The position numbers and the translations under genes were made by a program. The notes under the pieces were generated by a model. That model worked only from the letters and a program-made list of their open reading frames with translations, searched no databases and had not been told where the DNA came from. Shown piece by piece: positions 1 to 8,244 of a stretch of DNA of 42,071 nt. Numbering within the stretch: the stretch's first letter is position 1; each line of letters begins with the position of its first letter. This DNA is from Salinicola sp. (GTDB taxonomy: Bacteria; Pseudomonadota; Gammaproteobacteria; Pseudomonadales; Halomonadaceae). The DNA is taken from contig NZNW01000108.1 in NCBI GenBank assembly GCA_002695065.1, forward strand, positions 1 through 42,071, given 5' to 3'.

Positions 1-824
1 ACGCCGATGAAGGTCGACATCGCGTCGAAGAAGGTGGTGAACAGGATCACGAAGATGAACGGCCAGTAGGCCACCGCCAGCGCACCGACGAAGTCGACCT
101 GCCACAGCGCCCCGAAATCCGGCCAGGCAAAGATGCCCTGGAAGTTGACCAGCGTCGGCGCCCCGGTGGGCGACATGGCACTGGCATCGCCCCACAGCCG
201 GCCGATGGGAATGGCGAGTATCGTGGTGACGACGATCCCCAGGATCAGCGCGCCCTGGACGCGACGAGCGACCAGTACGGCGGTGATGCCCAACCCGATC
301 AGGAACGTCACCAGCGTCGGCGTCATCTTGCCCAGACCGACGACCGTCGCCGGATTGGAGACCAGCATCCCGGCATTGACCAGGCCGATGACGGTGATGA
401 ACAGGCCGATGCCACAGGCGATGGCATGACGCAGCGTCGCCGGAATGGCGTCGACCACGTAGCGGCGCACGTTGAACAGCGCCAGGATCCCGAACAGCAC
501 GCCGGACCAGAACACACAGCCCAGCGCGGTCTGCCACTCGATGCCCGCCCCCAGCACCATGGTGTAAGTGAACAGCGCGTTGATCCCCATACCCGGCGCG
601 ACCAGGATCGGGTTGCGCGCGTAGAGCCCCATCATCACGCTGCCGAAGAAGCTGATCAGCACCGTCGCCGTCAGGGCGCCGGCAAACGGCACGCCGGCAC
701 TGGAGAGGATCGAAGGATTGACCACGATGATGTACATCGCCGCCAGGAAGGTCGCGACACCCGCCAGCACTTCGGTCTTCACCGTCGTTTCCAGCGAGCG
801 CAGAGAGAACATTTTTTCGAGCAC
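1..824 (-). CDS. NCS2-family purine/xanthine-uracil permease (AzgA-like), C-terminus outside the window
   Basis: This inner-membrane nucleobase:proton symporter is cut by the left window edge, so about 274 N-terminal residues are visible. The frame is open from a GTG at 824 to position 1. Recognisable AzgA/GhxP-type stretches are the N-terminal TEVLAGVATFLAAMYIIVVN, then NPILVAPGMGINALFTYTMV and TFFDAMSTFIGV at the edge. Several hydrophobic membrane segments alternate with short loops, as expected for the family (usually about 430-450 residues). The GTG is chosen because an AGGAG (833-837) lies 8 bases upstream; an in-frame ATG at 812 is the alternative. Substrate (adenine, guanine, hypoxanthine or xanthine) cannot be told from this part. 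The 244-bp gap to the next gene shows no purine-riboswitch-like structure that I can recognise. Confidence 0.9.
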   Translation of the reverse strand, partial: MLEKMFSLRSLETTVKTEVLAGVATFLAAMYIIVVNPSILSSAGVPFAGALTATVLISFFGSVMMGLYARNPILVAPGMGINALFTYTMVLGAGIEWQTALGCVFWSGVLFGILALFNVRRYVVDAIPATLRHAIACGIGLFITVIGLVNAGMLVSNPATVVGLGKMTPTLVTFLIGLGITAVLVARRVQGALILGIVVTTILAIPIGRLWGDASAMSPTGAPTLVNFQGIFAWPDFGALWQVDFVGALAVAYWPFIFVILFTTFFDAMSTFIG

Positions 825-1068
825 GCAGCAATCTCCTGGCCATGATGATTGTTATTGATGACGCGAACCGGTCGCGTCCGTGAATTTTGTATACGAAGTT
901 GATTTCAATAAAAAGGTCTGGGCGAAACTTCTTGTAAAAAAGCCGAGAGGCCAAGCCGAGCGGCGCGCAGTATAACGAATCCGGTCGATGGCGCCACCCG
1001 CTACCTAGTGCCGGGTGCATGTGCCATCATCACGGGGATCGCCAACATAACCACGCCAGGAGTCGCCC

Positions 1069-1899
1069 ATGAGCTCGGAAATCCCCCAGCTGCCGCTGAT
1101 TCTGGAGCCGGCCACGCTAGCCCACCACCTCGATGACCCGAATCTGCTGATCATCGACGTACCGCTCAAGGCAGAGAGTTACGACTCGGGTCACGTGCCT
1201 GGGGCTATCTTCCTCGAGTCCCGGCGTCTGCTGGCCGGCAGCGGCGACGTACCCAACGATGTGCCCTCAGAAGCCGATCTGAGTGCACTGTTCTCCGAAC
1301 TCGGACTGACCCCGGAGACCCACGTCGTCGCCTATGACGATGAGGGCGGCGGCTGGGCGGGTCGCCTGCTGTGGACGCTGGAGCTGATCGGGCATCGCCG
1401 CTACTCCTATCTCAATGGCGGCATCCATGCCTGGCGGGCCGAAGGCCAGCCGGTCTCCACGACGCCGGATTCGCCGACCCCCAGCGAGTACGAAGCGGCC
1501 TACCTCAATCCCCAGGTCCAGATCCGGCGCGAGGAGTTGCTGGAGCGCCTTGGCGACCCGGCGCTCGCCATCTGGGACGCCCGCTCCATGGATGAGTATC
1601 GCGGCCTCAAGGGCGACAACCGCAAGCTCGGGCATATTCCCGGGGCGGTCAATCTGGACTGGCTGGAGGTGATGGACAAGGATCACGACCTGCGTCTGCG
1701 CGACTACGCCGAGCTCGTCACCGAACTGGAGGCACGCGGCCTGACCCAGGACAAGGAGATCGTCACACACTGCCAGACCCACCACCGCAGCGGTCTGACC
1801 TGGCTTGCCGCCAAGGCACTCGGCTACGACAACGTCCGCGCCTACCCCGGCTCCTGGAAGGAGTGGGGCAACCGCGACGATACCCCCGTCGAGAAATAG
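1069..1899 (+). CDS. rhdA: Tandem-domain rhodanese, thiosulfate sulfurtransferase of the RhdA type
   Basis: The protein has 276 residues and two rhodanese domains (about 10-125 and 150-270). The second carries the catalytic loop HCQTHHRSG with Cys235 as the persulfide-forming residue. This loop differs from the CRxGxT of classical rhodaneses and the CGSGVT of mercaptopyruvate sulfurtransferases, and matches the unusual HCQTHHR loop known from Azotobacter vinelandii RhdA, a cytosolic thiosulfate:cyanide sulfurtransferase linked to sulfur/Fe-S and redox supply. The C-terminal SWKEWGN is also family-typical. There is no signal peptide, so it is cytoplasmic. The start ATG follows an AGGAG-like site at about 1059. 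It is a single gene, with psd downstream on the same strand after 105 bp. Assignment to a sulfurtransferase is firm; the in vivo donor is inference. Confidence 0.92.
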   Translation: MSSEIPQLPLILEPATLAHHLDDPNLLIIDVPLKAESYDSGHVPGAIFLESRRLLAGSGDVPNDVPSEADLSALFSELGLTPETHVVAYDDEGGGWAGRLLWTLELIGHRRYSYLNGGIHAWRAEGQPVSTTPDSPTPSEYEAAYLNPQVQIRREELLERLGDPALAIWDARSMDEYRGLKGDNRKLGHIPGAVNLDWLEVMDKDHDLRLRDYAELVTELEARGLTQDKEIVTHCQTHHRSGLTWLAAKALGYDNVRAYPGSWKEWGNRDDTPVEK

Positions 1900-1907
1900 T
1901 ACTAGTC

Positions 1908-1927
1908 GCTCGTAGCTCGTAGCTCAG
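1908..1927 (+). repeat. Short heptad direct repeat (GCTCGTA x2 plus partial)
   Basis: Just after the rhodanese stop codon the sequence reads GCTCGTA, GCTCGTA, GCTCAG, a 7-base period. It lies in the leader of psd, about 80 bases before its GTG. It resembles, but is not identical to, the AGCTGTA heptads at 31750 and 40688, so membership in that family is only a possibility. Confidence 0.4.
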
Positions 1928-2004
1928 TCTATTGCGCGGACCGAGGACTCTCGCTACCTTGTCCGCCTTCCGTCAGTCCCTCTTCTTTCACCGGGGTCGT
2001 TATC

Positions 2005-2850
2005 GTGGATCGCCAGGAACTCTTCGCCAGAATTCAGTACCCGCTGCCTCAGCATGCGATCTCGCGACTGATCGGCCAAATCGCCGATAGTCGGATCCCT
2101 TGGGTCAAGGACCTGTTCATCCGGCGCTTCATCCAGACCTACGGCGTCGACATGAGCCAGGCCTTGCAGCCGGATCCTGGCGCCTATGCCTGCTTCAACG
2201 ATTTCTTCACCCGCGCGCTCAAACCCGAGGCCCGCCCCATCGGCGAAGGCCTGGTGTCTCCCGCCGATGGCGTGCTGTCACGCTACGGTCGTATCGAACA
2301 CGGCACCCTGATCCAGGCCAAGGGCCAGACCTACTCGCTCGGCGCCCTGCTGGGCGGCGACGTCTCGCGCGCGGCGCCGTTTCGCCAGGGCAGCTTCGCC
2401 ACGGTCTATCTATCGCCCAAGGATTATCACCGGGTACATATGCCGATGACCGGCACACTGCGTGAGATGACCTACGTACCCGGACGGCTGTTCTCGGTCA
2501 ACAGCGCCACCGCCAACCATGTTCCGGGGCTGTTCGCGCGCAACGAGCGACTGGTCTGTCTCTTCGATACCGAGCACGGGCCGCTGGCCATGGTGCTGGT
2601 CGGCGCGATGATCGTGGCCGCCATCGAAACCACCTGGGCCGGTCAGGTCACGCCGCTGAGCGGGCGCATCCAGACGACCCGCTTCGACGAGCCGATCGTG
2701 ATCGAGAAAGGCCAGGAGATGGGCCGCTTCAAGCTCGGCTCCACGGTGGTGATGTGCCTGGGGAGAGAGACCGCCTTTGGCAACTTCGATCCCGAAGGCA
2801 GCCCGATCAGCATGGGGCAGACGATGGGCGCCCTGCCAGGGACAGCCTGA
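2005..2850 (+). CDS. psd: Phosphatidylserine decarboxylase proenzyme
   Basis: Psd converts phosphatidylserine to phosphatidylethanolamine at the inner membrane, the last step of PE synthesis. The 281-residue protein shows the type I proenzyme features: [16 protein letters not shown], the PADG loop ([11 protein letters not shown]), [13 protein letters not shown] and the self-cleavage site LGST, where Ser246 becomes the pyruvoyl group of the alpha chain. Length fits the bacterial family (about 280-320). The start is a GTG with a GGGGT-like site upstream; no better ATG exists before the conserved region. It ends 18 bp before the convergent stop of the TetR gene. Very secure. Confidence 0.97.
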   Translation: MDRQELFARIQYPLPQHAISRLIGQIADSRIPWVKDLFIRRFIQTYGVDMSQALQPDPGAYACFNDFFTRALKPEARPIGEGLVSPADGVLSRYGRIEHGTLIQAKGQTYSLGALLGGDVSRAAPFRQGSFATVYLSPKDYHRVHMPMTGTLREMTYVPGRLFSVNSATANHVPGLFARNERLVCLFDTEHGPLAMVLVGAMIVAAIETTWAGQVTPLSGRIQTTRFDEPIVIEKGQEMGRFKLGSTVVMCLGRETAFGNFDPEGSPISMGQTMGALPGTA

Positions 2851-2868
2851 ACCGACTGGCGCCGGCTA

Positions 2869-3468
2869 TCAGTCGAGCCGGCCCCGCACATAGGGCCCCA
2901 GCGCCCGATCGATGACCGCTTCGACGAAATCCTGGTCGATCTCGCAAAAGGAGACCGACAGCCGGTAGTAGACCGCGCCGTAGATCAGATCCATGCTCAG
3001 GTCCGGATCGATCTCCGGGCTGAGCTCGCCTCGCTCGACGGCACCGACGATGGCTTGCCGGCCCATCTGGCGACGCGGTCCGATCCAACGCTCGACGAAG
3101 GCACGGCTCAGTACGGGGTCGGATTGGGCGGCGCCCAGCAGATACTGCAGCAAGCGGCCATGAGGGCCGTTGAGAACCTCGGCCAGCGCCAGCACGCTGC
3201 GCCGGAAACTGGCAACGACGGGCAGTTCGTCATCGTAGGCGATGCTCGGCCCTACCGCTTCCAGAAAGGCATCCATGACGATGGCAACCGCATTTGGCCA
3301 ACGTCGGTAGATGGTCGACTTGGCCACGCCCGAGACGCTGACTATCCGCTCGACGGTGGCATGGTGAATTCCTCCCTCCAGCGCCAGTTCCAAGGCTGTT
3401 CGCATCACCTCGGCAGAAGCCGTGGCGCTGCGTGGCCGACCTGGGCGTGCAGGAGAAACGACGGGCAT
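2869..3468 (-). CDS. TetR/AcrR-family transcriptional regulator
   Basis: With the chosen start the protein is 199 residues. The N-terminal helix-turn-helix is clear: an ALEGGIHHATVERIVSVSGV region followed by AKSTIYRRWPNA, the typical recognition helix. The C-terminal half (WIGPRRQ..AIVGAVERGEL..LSMDLIYGAVYYRL) fits the ligand-binding domain of AcrR-like repressors. I chose the ATG at 3468 because AAGGA (3477-3481) lies 8 bases upstream; in-frame ATG 3477 and TTG 3486 are poorly spaced from it. It is divergent from the FAD dehydrogenase gene, and a strong inverted repeat sits between them (3502-3536), so it very probably represses itself and the dehydrogenase-Nudix pair. The ligand is unknown. 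Confidence 0.88.
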   Translation of the reverse strand: MPVVSPARPGRPRSATASAEVMRTALELALEGGIHHATVERIVSVSGVAKSTIYRRWPNAVAIVMDAFLEAVGPSIAYDDELPVVASFRRSVLALAEVLNGPHGRLLQYLLGAAQSDPVLSRAFVERWIGPRRQMGRQAIVGAVERGELSPEIDPDLSMDLIYGAVYYRLSVSFCEIDQDFVEAVIDRALGPYVRGRLD

Positions 3469-3501
3469 GGAAGACATCCTTGTCAAAAACAGCTCCTGAA
3501 A

Positions 3502-3536
3502 GATACGATAATATAGGATACGCAGCGTATCGTATC
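3502..3536. promoter_or_regulatory. Palindromic TetR-type operator
   Basis: Four copies of GATACG or its complement are arranged symmetrically. GATACG (3517-3522) and CGTATC (3526-3531) are separated by CAG, and an outer perfect 9-bp pair is GATACGATA (3502-3510) with TATCGTATC (3528-3536). This AT-rich palindrome between a TetR gene and its divergent neighbour is the classic operator position. Two nested dyads could hold two dimers. No match to a named regulator is claimed. Confidence 0.82.
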
Positions 3537-3644
3537 ATTTTTTAGTAAAAAACTGTTACTCCTGCCGCGACCCAGATCCCGCCGACCTCGTTGTCACGGG
3601 CATCCCATCGTCGTTCGACACGCATTACTGCTCGAGGCCTCATC

Positions 3645-3670
3645 ATGGAGAGTTATGATGGAGAGTTATG
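3645..3670 (+). repeat. Tandem 13-bp duplication overlapping a start codon
   Basis: ATGGAGAGTTATG is repeated twice without a gap (3645-3657, 3658-3670). The second copy holds the likely start of the FAD dehydrogenase and the first copy supplies GGAGAG as its ribosome-binding site. The ATG of the first copy is out of frame and opens an 8-codon reading frame that stops at TGA 3669-3671. Confidence 0.85.
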
Positions 3671-4935
3671 ACGTCACCATCGTCGGAGCCGGCCCCGCCG
3701 GACTGGCCGCCGCCCAAAGACTCTCTGGTCAGGGACGTCGGGTACTTCTCATCGATCGAGGTCCGGATATCTCGAGGCGCGACAGAAGCGACGAAGCCAA
3801 TCTGACTCAAGGCCAAGGCGGGGCCGGACTCTACTCGGACGGCAAGTTCTCGTTCTTCCCATCCGCAACGCGGATATGGCAATTGCCGGAACGCGAGGCC
3901 TTGCATCGCGCTTACGCCTGGACCTGTGAGCTGCTCGAATCCTACGGCATGCAGACGCCACCGTTCCCGGACAGAACCGACGTCTACACGCCGGAGGAGG
4001 GCCGCTGGAATCTGAAGGACTACCCCTCCCGCTACCTGCCGCTGCAGGCGCGGGAGGAGATGGTATTCGGCCTGGTCAATGGCGTCGATATCGACATCCT
4101 GACCGGAACCTGCGTGACCTCCCACCGCTACGACGCCAACGAGCAGCGCCATCACCTGCAATTGGAAGGTCCCGACGCAGCGCCCGGCGCGCTTGTCAGC
4201 AGGACAATGATCTGGGCCACAGGGCGTTTCGGCGCACTGGACATGGGCAACATCGAGAAGGTCTTCCGCCGCCTGGAAGTCGGCTTCCGTATCGACCAGC
4301 CCAGCGAGCAGGCCTTCTTCCAGACATTCTCCAATCTCGATCCCAAGCTGACGCTGCAGACGGCCGAAGACGGTATCGAATGGCGCACTTTCTGCGCCTG
4401 TCGCAACGGCACCACCGTGCTGACCCGAACGCAAGGCCTGTGGACGGTATCGGGACACTCGGACGGCCCTCCCACGGCGCGCTCCAATGTCGGTTTCAAT
4501 ACGCGCATCCTCGACGAATCGATGGCGCGGGAGGCGATCTCGGCATTACAGGACGCCATGGCCGAGCGGGACGCCTACTTCGAGATCCCCCTGTCGGCAT
4601 GGCTGGAAGAGGACGCAGAAACCATGGCCCGGATGCGACGCCTCTATGGCGACGCCGTGGCGTGTGCGATGTTGCAGGGGCTGCGCCAGCTCGTCGACAG
4701 CTTCCCCCGGATCGAACATGAAGCGACGCGCCTGATCGGCCCGACCCTCGAGGGCGTCGGCTGGTATCCCGGCGTCGACGGCCACCTGCGCCTGCCCGGA
4801 CAACCGACCTGGGTGGTCGGTGACGCCTGCGGGCTGTTCCGGGGCATCGTGGCCGCCTTCATCAGCGGCCACTATGCGGCCAGCGCAGTGCTGTCGACCT
4901 TGTCGGAAGCGTCGCTACAGGAGGAACCGCTCTGA
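3658..4935 (+). CDS. FAD-dependent dehydrogenase of the COG2509 type
   Basis: The predicted 425-residue flavoprotein has an N-terminal Rossmann dinucleotide motif (VTIVGAGPAGLAAAQRL, residues 7-23), a QGGAGLYSDGKFSFFP segment typical of uncharacterised COG2509 dehydrogenases, and a C-terminal FAD-binding VVGDACGLFRGIVAAF segment. There is no signal peptide or obvious membrane segment. The substrate is unknown for this family. Two adjacent ATGs (3655, 3658) are possible; 3658 is better spaced (5 bases) from GGAGAG. The TGA overlaps the ATG of the Nudix gene by one base, so the two are translationally coupled. The divergent TetR gene and its palindrome suggest induction by a small molecule that may be a substrate of this enzyme (inference). 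Confidence 0.85.
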   Translation: MESYDVTIVGAGPAGLAAAQRLSGQGRRVLLIDRGPDISRRDRSDEANLTQGQGGAGLYSDGKFSFFPSATRIWQLPEREALHRAYAWTCELLESYGMQTPPFPDRTDVYTPEEGRWNLKDYPSRYLPLQAREEMVFGLVNGVDIDILTGTCVTSHRYDANEQRHHLQLEGPDAAPGALVSRTMIWATGRFGALDMGNIEKVFRRLEVGFRIDQPSEQAFFQTFSNLDPKLTLQTAEDGIEWRTFCACRNGTTVLTRTQGLWTVSGHSDGPPTARSNVGFNTRILDESMAREAISALQDAMAERDAYFEIPLSAWLEEDAETMARMRRLYGDAVACAMLQGLRQLVDSFPRIEHEATRLIGPTLEGVGWYPGVDGHLRLPGQPTWVVGDACGLFRGIVAAFISGHYAASAVLSTLSEASLQEEPL

Positions 4936-5381
4936 TGGCTGCCCCCGTTTCCCGCGTGGGTGTCGGTGTCATCGTCACCCGCCCCGGCGGCGACCTGCTG
5001 CTCGGCTACCGTATCAAGGCCGGAGAGACACCCACCTGGTGTCTTCCCGGTGGACACGTCGAACCCGGGGAGACCTTCGAGGCCGCGGCACTGCGGGAAC
5101 TGCACGAAGAGACCGGCATCGTCACTCGGCAGCCGGTAGAGATATTCGCCTTCCTGCAACAACTGGACAGCGACCGCACCGCGATCACCGGCGCGGCACT
5201 GATTTCACTCGGCGACGAAATCGCCGAGCCCCGCGTAACCGAGCCGGATGTCTTCGATCGCTGGACGTGGTTTCCGCAAAAGGAGCTCCCCACGCCGCTG
5301 TTTCCGGCCAGCGACGCCATGCTCAGCCTGTGGCAGGATAGGCCCTGCCCCGAAGGCTGGCGTATCTATCGCGTCGACTAA
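4935..5381 (+). CDS. Nudix hydrolase
   Basis: This 148-residue protein has a complete Nudix box from Gly40 to Ile62: GHVEPGE followed by REL.EETGI, with Arg54, Glu55, Glu58 and Glu59 in the metal-binding positions. The preceding TPTWCLPGGH is also typical. Nudix enzymes hydrolyse nucleoside diphosphates linked to another moiety; which one (NTP, NDP-sugar, NADH, FAD) is not visible. The start overlaps the stop of the FAD dehydrogenase (TGATG), so both are probably made from one TetR-controlled message. A role in sanitising or recycling a dinucleotide used by the partner flavoenzyme is possible but unproven. Confidence 0.92.
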   Translation: MAAPVSRVGVGVIVTRPGGDLLLGYRIKAGETPTWCLPGGHVEPGETFEAAALRELHEETGIVTRQPVEIFAFLQQLDSDRTAITGAALISLGDEIAEPRVTEPDVFDRWTWFPQKELPTPLFPASDAMLSLWQDRPCPEGWRIYRVD

Positions 5382-5423
5382 GCGAGGCATTACCCTCATT
5401 TTCGAACACTCAGGGAGCAACCG

Positions 5424-5840
5424 ATGCCACTGGAAATCTCCCGCAACGTGTCGATCCCCGACAACGAGATCGAACTCATCGCCGTACGCGCCCAGGGTGC
5501 CGGTGGCCAGAACGTCAACAAGGTCTCCTCGGCGATCCACCTGCGCTTCGACATCCGCGCCTCCAGTCTGCATCCCGGATTCAAGGAGAAGCTGCTGGCC
5601 CTGAGTGACAAACGCATCACCCGCGACGGCGTCATCGTGATCAAGTCGCAGGAGCACCGCACCCAGGAGCTCAACCGGGAAGCGGCACTCGTTCGTCTGA
5701 AACAGCTGATCAAACCCGTGCTCTACGGCGACAAGCCACGCCAGGCCTCCAAGCCCAGCCGCAGCGCCAAACGCAAGCGCGTCGACAGCAAGACCCGTCA
5801 AGGGCAGAAAAAGCGCCTGCGCGGACGCGTCGATGACTAG
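5424..5840 (+). CDS. arfB: Alternative ribosome-rescue factor ArfB (peptidyl-tRNA hydrolase YaeJ)
   Basis: The protein has 138 residues and the release-factor catalytic motif GGQ at residues 27-29 within VRAQGAGGQNVNKVSSAIHLRF. It lacks the codon-recognition domains of RF1/RF2. The C-terminal tail from about residue 105 is strongly basic (SKPSRSAKRKR, GQKKRLRGR) and in this family enters the empty mRNA channel of ribosomes stalled at message ends. ArfB then hydrolyses the peptidyl-tRNA as a backup to tmRNA. GGGAG lies a suitable distance before the ATG. It follows the Nudix gene by 42 bp and may be read through from it, but functional linkage is not evident. Confidence 0.95.
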   Translation: MPLEISRNVSIPDNEIELIAVRAQGAGGQNVNKVSSAIHLRFDIRASSLHPGFKEKLLALSDKRITRDGVIVIKSQEHRTQELNREAALVRLKQLIKPVLYGDKPRQASKPSRSAKRKRVDSKTRQGQKKRLRGRVDD

Positions 5841-5868
5841 ATCGAGCGACAATTCCACACGCTAGCGA

Positions 5869-7005
5869 TCAGCGCAGCACCGCCATCAGCCCGGCCATCA
5901 ATCTCGAGCGCTCGACCAGACTGTCGACCTCGATATGCTCGTCCAGCGTGTGGATTCCTGCACCGCGCACGCCTAATCCATCGAGCGTCGCCAGCCCCAT
6001 CGCACCGGTGAAGTTGCCGTCGGAGCCGCCACCGCTGCTGGCGTGCGGCAGCGGCATCTTCAGCTCATCGGCAACTCTACTGGCCTGGGCGTAGAGCGAT
6101 AGCGTCGCCTGGCCCGCTTCCCATACCGGCCGAACCACACCGAGCTTGACCTCGAAGCCGATCCCGTCGGCATCGCGCCGGGTGAGCGCCAGCATGCGTT
6201 CGATACCGCGATCCAGGTCGGCCTGACGCTTGGCCATGCTCAGCGCCTCGCCACGGCAGCTCGTCGAGACACAGTTGACCCATTGACCGCCCTGTACCAC
6301 GCCAACACTGAAGGTGCAGTCATCGTCGGTCATCGACTCGATCTCGGGAATTCGTGCAGCCATCTCGCGAATCGCGGAATGGCCATCCGCCAGCGCCGCC
6401 CCGGCATGGCTTGGCCGACCGTGAGCGAGCAGCTCGAAACGCGCGATCGCATAGCGCCCGGTGATTACGCCATTGCCCGCGCGCGCCGGTTCCGGAACCA
6501 GGATGTAACGATGCCTCGCCGCTTCCCGCTCGATCAGTTCGCGGGTGCCGGGGCTGCCGATCTCCTCGTCGCAGGTCAGCAGCACGTGAATCGGCAGCGC
6601 CATGTCGACCCCCGCCTGCTGAAGCGCAACCACGGCGCGAAGCGCCGCATAGGTGCCGCCCTTCATGTCACAGATTCCGGGGCCATAACAGCGATCACCG
6701 TCGCGCCGAAACGGCAATGTCTCCAGCGTGCCGACCGGATGGACGGTATCCAGATGCGCCATGATCAGGATGCCGCCTTCAGCCTGCCTCGGATGTGGAA
6801 AGCTCGCCTTGAGACAGTCGCCCAGCCCCGCAGGCCCGGAAACGCGTTCGACGCTCGCCCCCATCGCCACGAGATCGTCCGAGGCCAGCGTCATCATGCG
6901 ATTGACGGCATCGATATCGAAGGTCGGACTCTCGCATTCGACCCAGCGCTTTAGCCCGGCCAGCATGTCATCGATATCTAATTCGAGGGTGGCGGCGAGA
7001 CTCAT
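5869..7005 (-). CDS. M20-family metallopeptidase, glutamate carboxypeptidase (CPG2)-like
   Basis: The protein has 378 residues and di-zinc M20 motifs: MAHLDTVHPVGT (His and Asp ligands), GPGICDMKGG (bridging Asp), TCDEEIGSPGTRE (catalytic Glu pair), an internal dimerisation domain beginning near ITGRYAIARFELLAHGRPSHAG, and a late SGGGSDGNFTG. These fit the carboxypeptidase G2 / ArgE subgroup that removes a C-terminal residue or deacylates N-acyl amino acids. There is no signal peptide, so it is probably cytoplasmic. Its ATG overlaps the stop of the preceding M20 gene by 4 bases, marking it as the last gene of an M81-M20-M20 operon. The context suggests breakdown of a peptide or N-blocked amino acid imported by the ABC system upstream. 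Confidence 0.9.
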   Translation of the reverse strand: MSLAATLELDIDDMLAGLKRWVECESPTFDIDAVNRMMTLASDDLVAMGASVERVSGPAGLGDCLKASFPHPRQAEGGILIMAHLDTVHPVGTLETLPFRRDGDRCYGPGICDMKGGTYAALRAVVALQQAGVDMALPIHVLLTCDEEIGSPGTRELIEREAARHRYILVPEPARAGNGVITGRYAIARFELLAHGRPSHAGAALADGHSAIREMAARIPEIESMTDDDCTFSVGVVQGGQWVNCVSTSCRGEALSMAKRQADLDRGIERMLALTRRDADGIGFEVKLGVVRPVWEAGQATLSLYAQASRVADELKMPLPHASSGGGSDGNFTGAMGLATLDGLGVRGAGIHTLDEHIEVDSLVERSRLMAGLMAVLR

Positions 7006-8198
7006 GCGCTCACCGCCTGGGTAGCGCTCATCTCCACCGGTTCGTTGAGACGACGTTCAGCGATCCGCGCCAGCAGGCTTGCCCCGACCGGCAGGATCCC
7101 GTCGTCAAGCACGAACGCCGGATTGTGCACCGGAATATCGCCGGCATGGCCGACCCAGCAGTAGGAACCCGGCACAATTTTCAGCATGTCGGCGAAATCT
7201 TCGCTACCCATCGCCGGTCGGCCGAGATCGGCCACGTTGGCATCACCGACGATATCCCTGGCCGCGGCCGCCAGCGCTTCGGTCTGCTCGGGATGATTCT
7301 CCAGCACCGAGAAGATATTGCGGATATCGACCTCTATCTCGACGCCGTAGGCGTTGGCCAGGCCGGCTGCCAGTTCACGGATGCGCTCGTGAATCAGTGC
7401 GGCAACGTCGTCGTCGAAGGTGCGAATGGTGCCGGAGAGTGTGGCCGACTGGGGAATCACGTTATAGGCGGAGCCGGAGTGCAGCTGGGTGATCGACACC
7501 ACCGCTGCGTCCAGGGGATTGACGTTGCGGCTGACGATGCTCTGCATGGCCTGGGAGAGCTGCGTCGCCACCACGATCGGATCGCGGGCGTTGTTGGGCT
7601 GCGCGCCATGACTGCCCCGACCGCGAATGACGATATCGAAGAACTCGGCGCCTGCCATCGCCTTGCCGGACATCACGCGGACCTGTCCATGATCGAGATG
7701 CGGCGCGTTATGCAGCGCATAGACCTCGTCGCAGGGGAAGCGCTGGAACAGCTTCTCGGCGATCATCGCCCGCGCGCCGCCCAGCCCCTCCTCGGCCGGC
7801 TGGAAGATCAATATCGCACGACCGGAGAAATCCCGAGTCTCGGCAAGATAGCGCGCCGCGCCCAGCAGCATGGTGGTATGGCCATCGTGGCCGCAGCCGT
7901 GGAATCGCCCAGGGCTCAGTGAGGCAAACGGCAGGCCCGTCTCCTCGTCCATCGGCAATGCATCCATATCAGCGCGCAGCCCCACGCTCTTGCCCGGCCC
8001 ATGCTTACCCTCGATCACACCGATCACCCCGGTCCCGCCGATGCCGGTATGGACCGCGATGCCCAAGCGTTCGAGATAGGCACTGACGATTCCGGCCGTG
8101 CGCAGCTCCTCGAAGCCGATCTCGGGATGGGCGTGAATGTCGTGACGAATCTCGATCAGTTCGTCGGTAAAGCCATCGATACGGGGCAACGTAGTCAT
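7002..8198 (-). CDS. M20 amidohydrolase (hippurate hydrolase / N-acyl-amino-acid deacylase type)
   Basis: This 398-residue enzyme has the amidohydrolase hallmarks LRADMDALPMDEETGLPF, GCGHDGHTTML (metal-binding Cys-Gly-His), FQPAEEGLGGAR (catalytic Glu-Glu) and GRGSHGAQP of the dimerisation domain. HipO/IAA-amino-acid-hydrolase-like proteins cleave amide bonds of N-acylated amino acids. I set the start at ATG 8198 (MTTLPRIDG), preceded by AGGAG; the frame stays open upstream to 8699, but that part overlaps the M81 gene and has no homology-like character. It overlaps the CPG2-like gene by ATGA and follows the M81 gene by 46 bp, so the three are co-transcribed. Substrate is inferred only from family and context. 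Confidence 0.92.
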   Translation of the reverse strand: MTTLPRIDGFTDELIEIRHDIHAHPEIGFEELRTAGIVSAYLERLGIAVHTGIGGTGVIGVIEGKHGPGKSVGLRADMDALPMDEETGLPFASLSPGRFHGCGHDGHTTMLLGAARYLAETRDFSGRAILIFQPAEEGLGGARAMIAEKLFQRFPCDEVYALHNAPHLDHGQVRVMSGKAMAGAEFFDIVIRGRGSHGAQPNNARDPIVVATQLSQAMQSIVSRNVNPLDAAVVSITQLHSGSAYNVIPQSATLSGTIRTFDDDVAALIHERIRELAAGLANAYGVEIEVDIRNIFSVLENHPEQTEALAAAARDIVGDANVADLGRPAMGSEDFADMLKIVPGSYCWVGHAGDIPVHNPAFVLDDGILPVGASLLARIAERRLNEPVEMSATQAVSA

Positions 8199-8244
8199 GA
8201 GAACTCCTCGGTAGGGGAAACATCGGCATTGGCATAAGTCGCGC

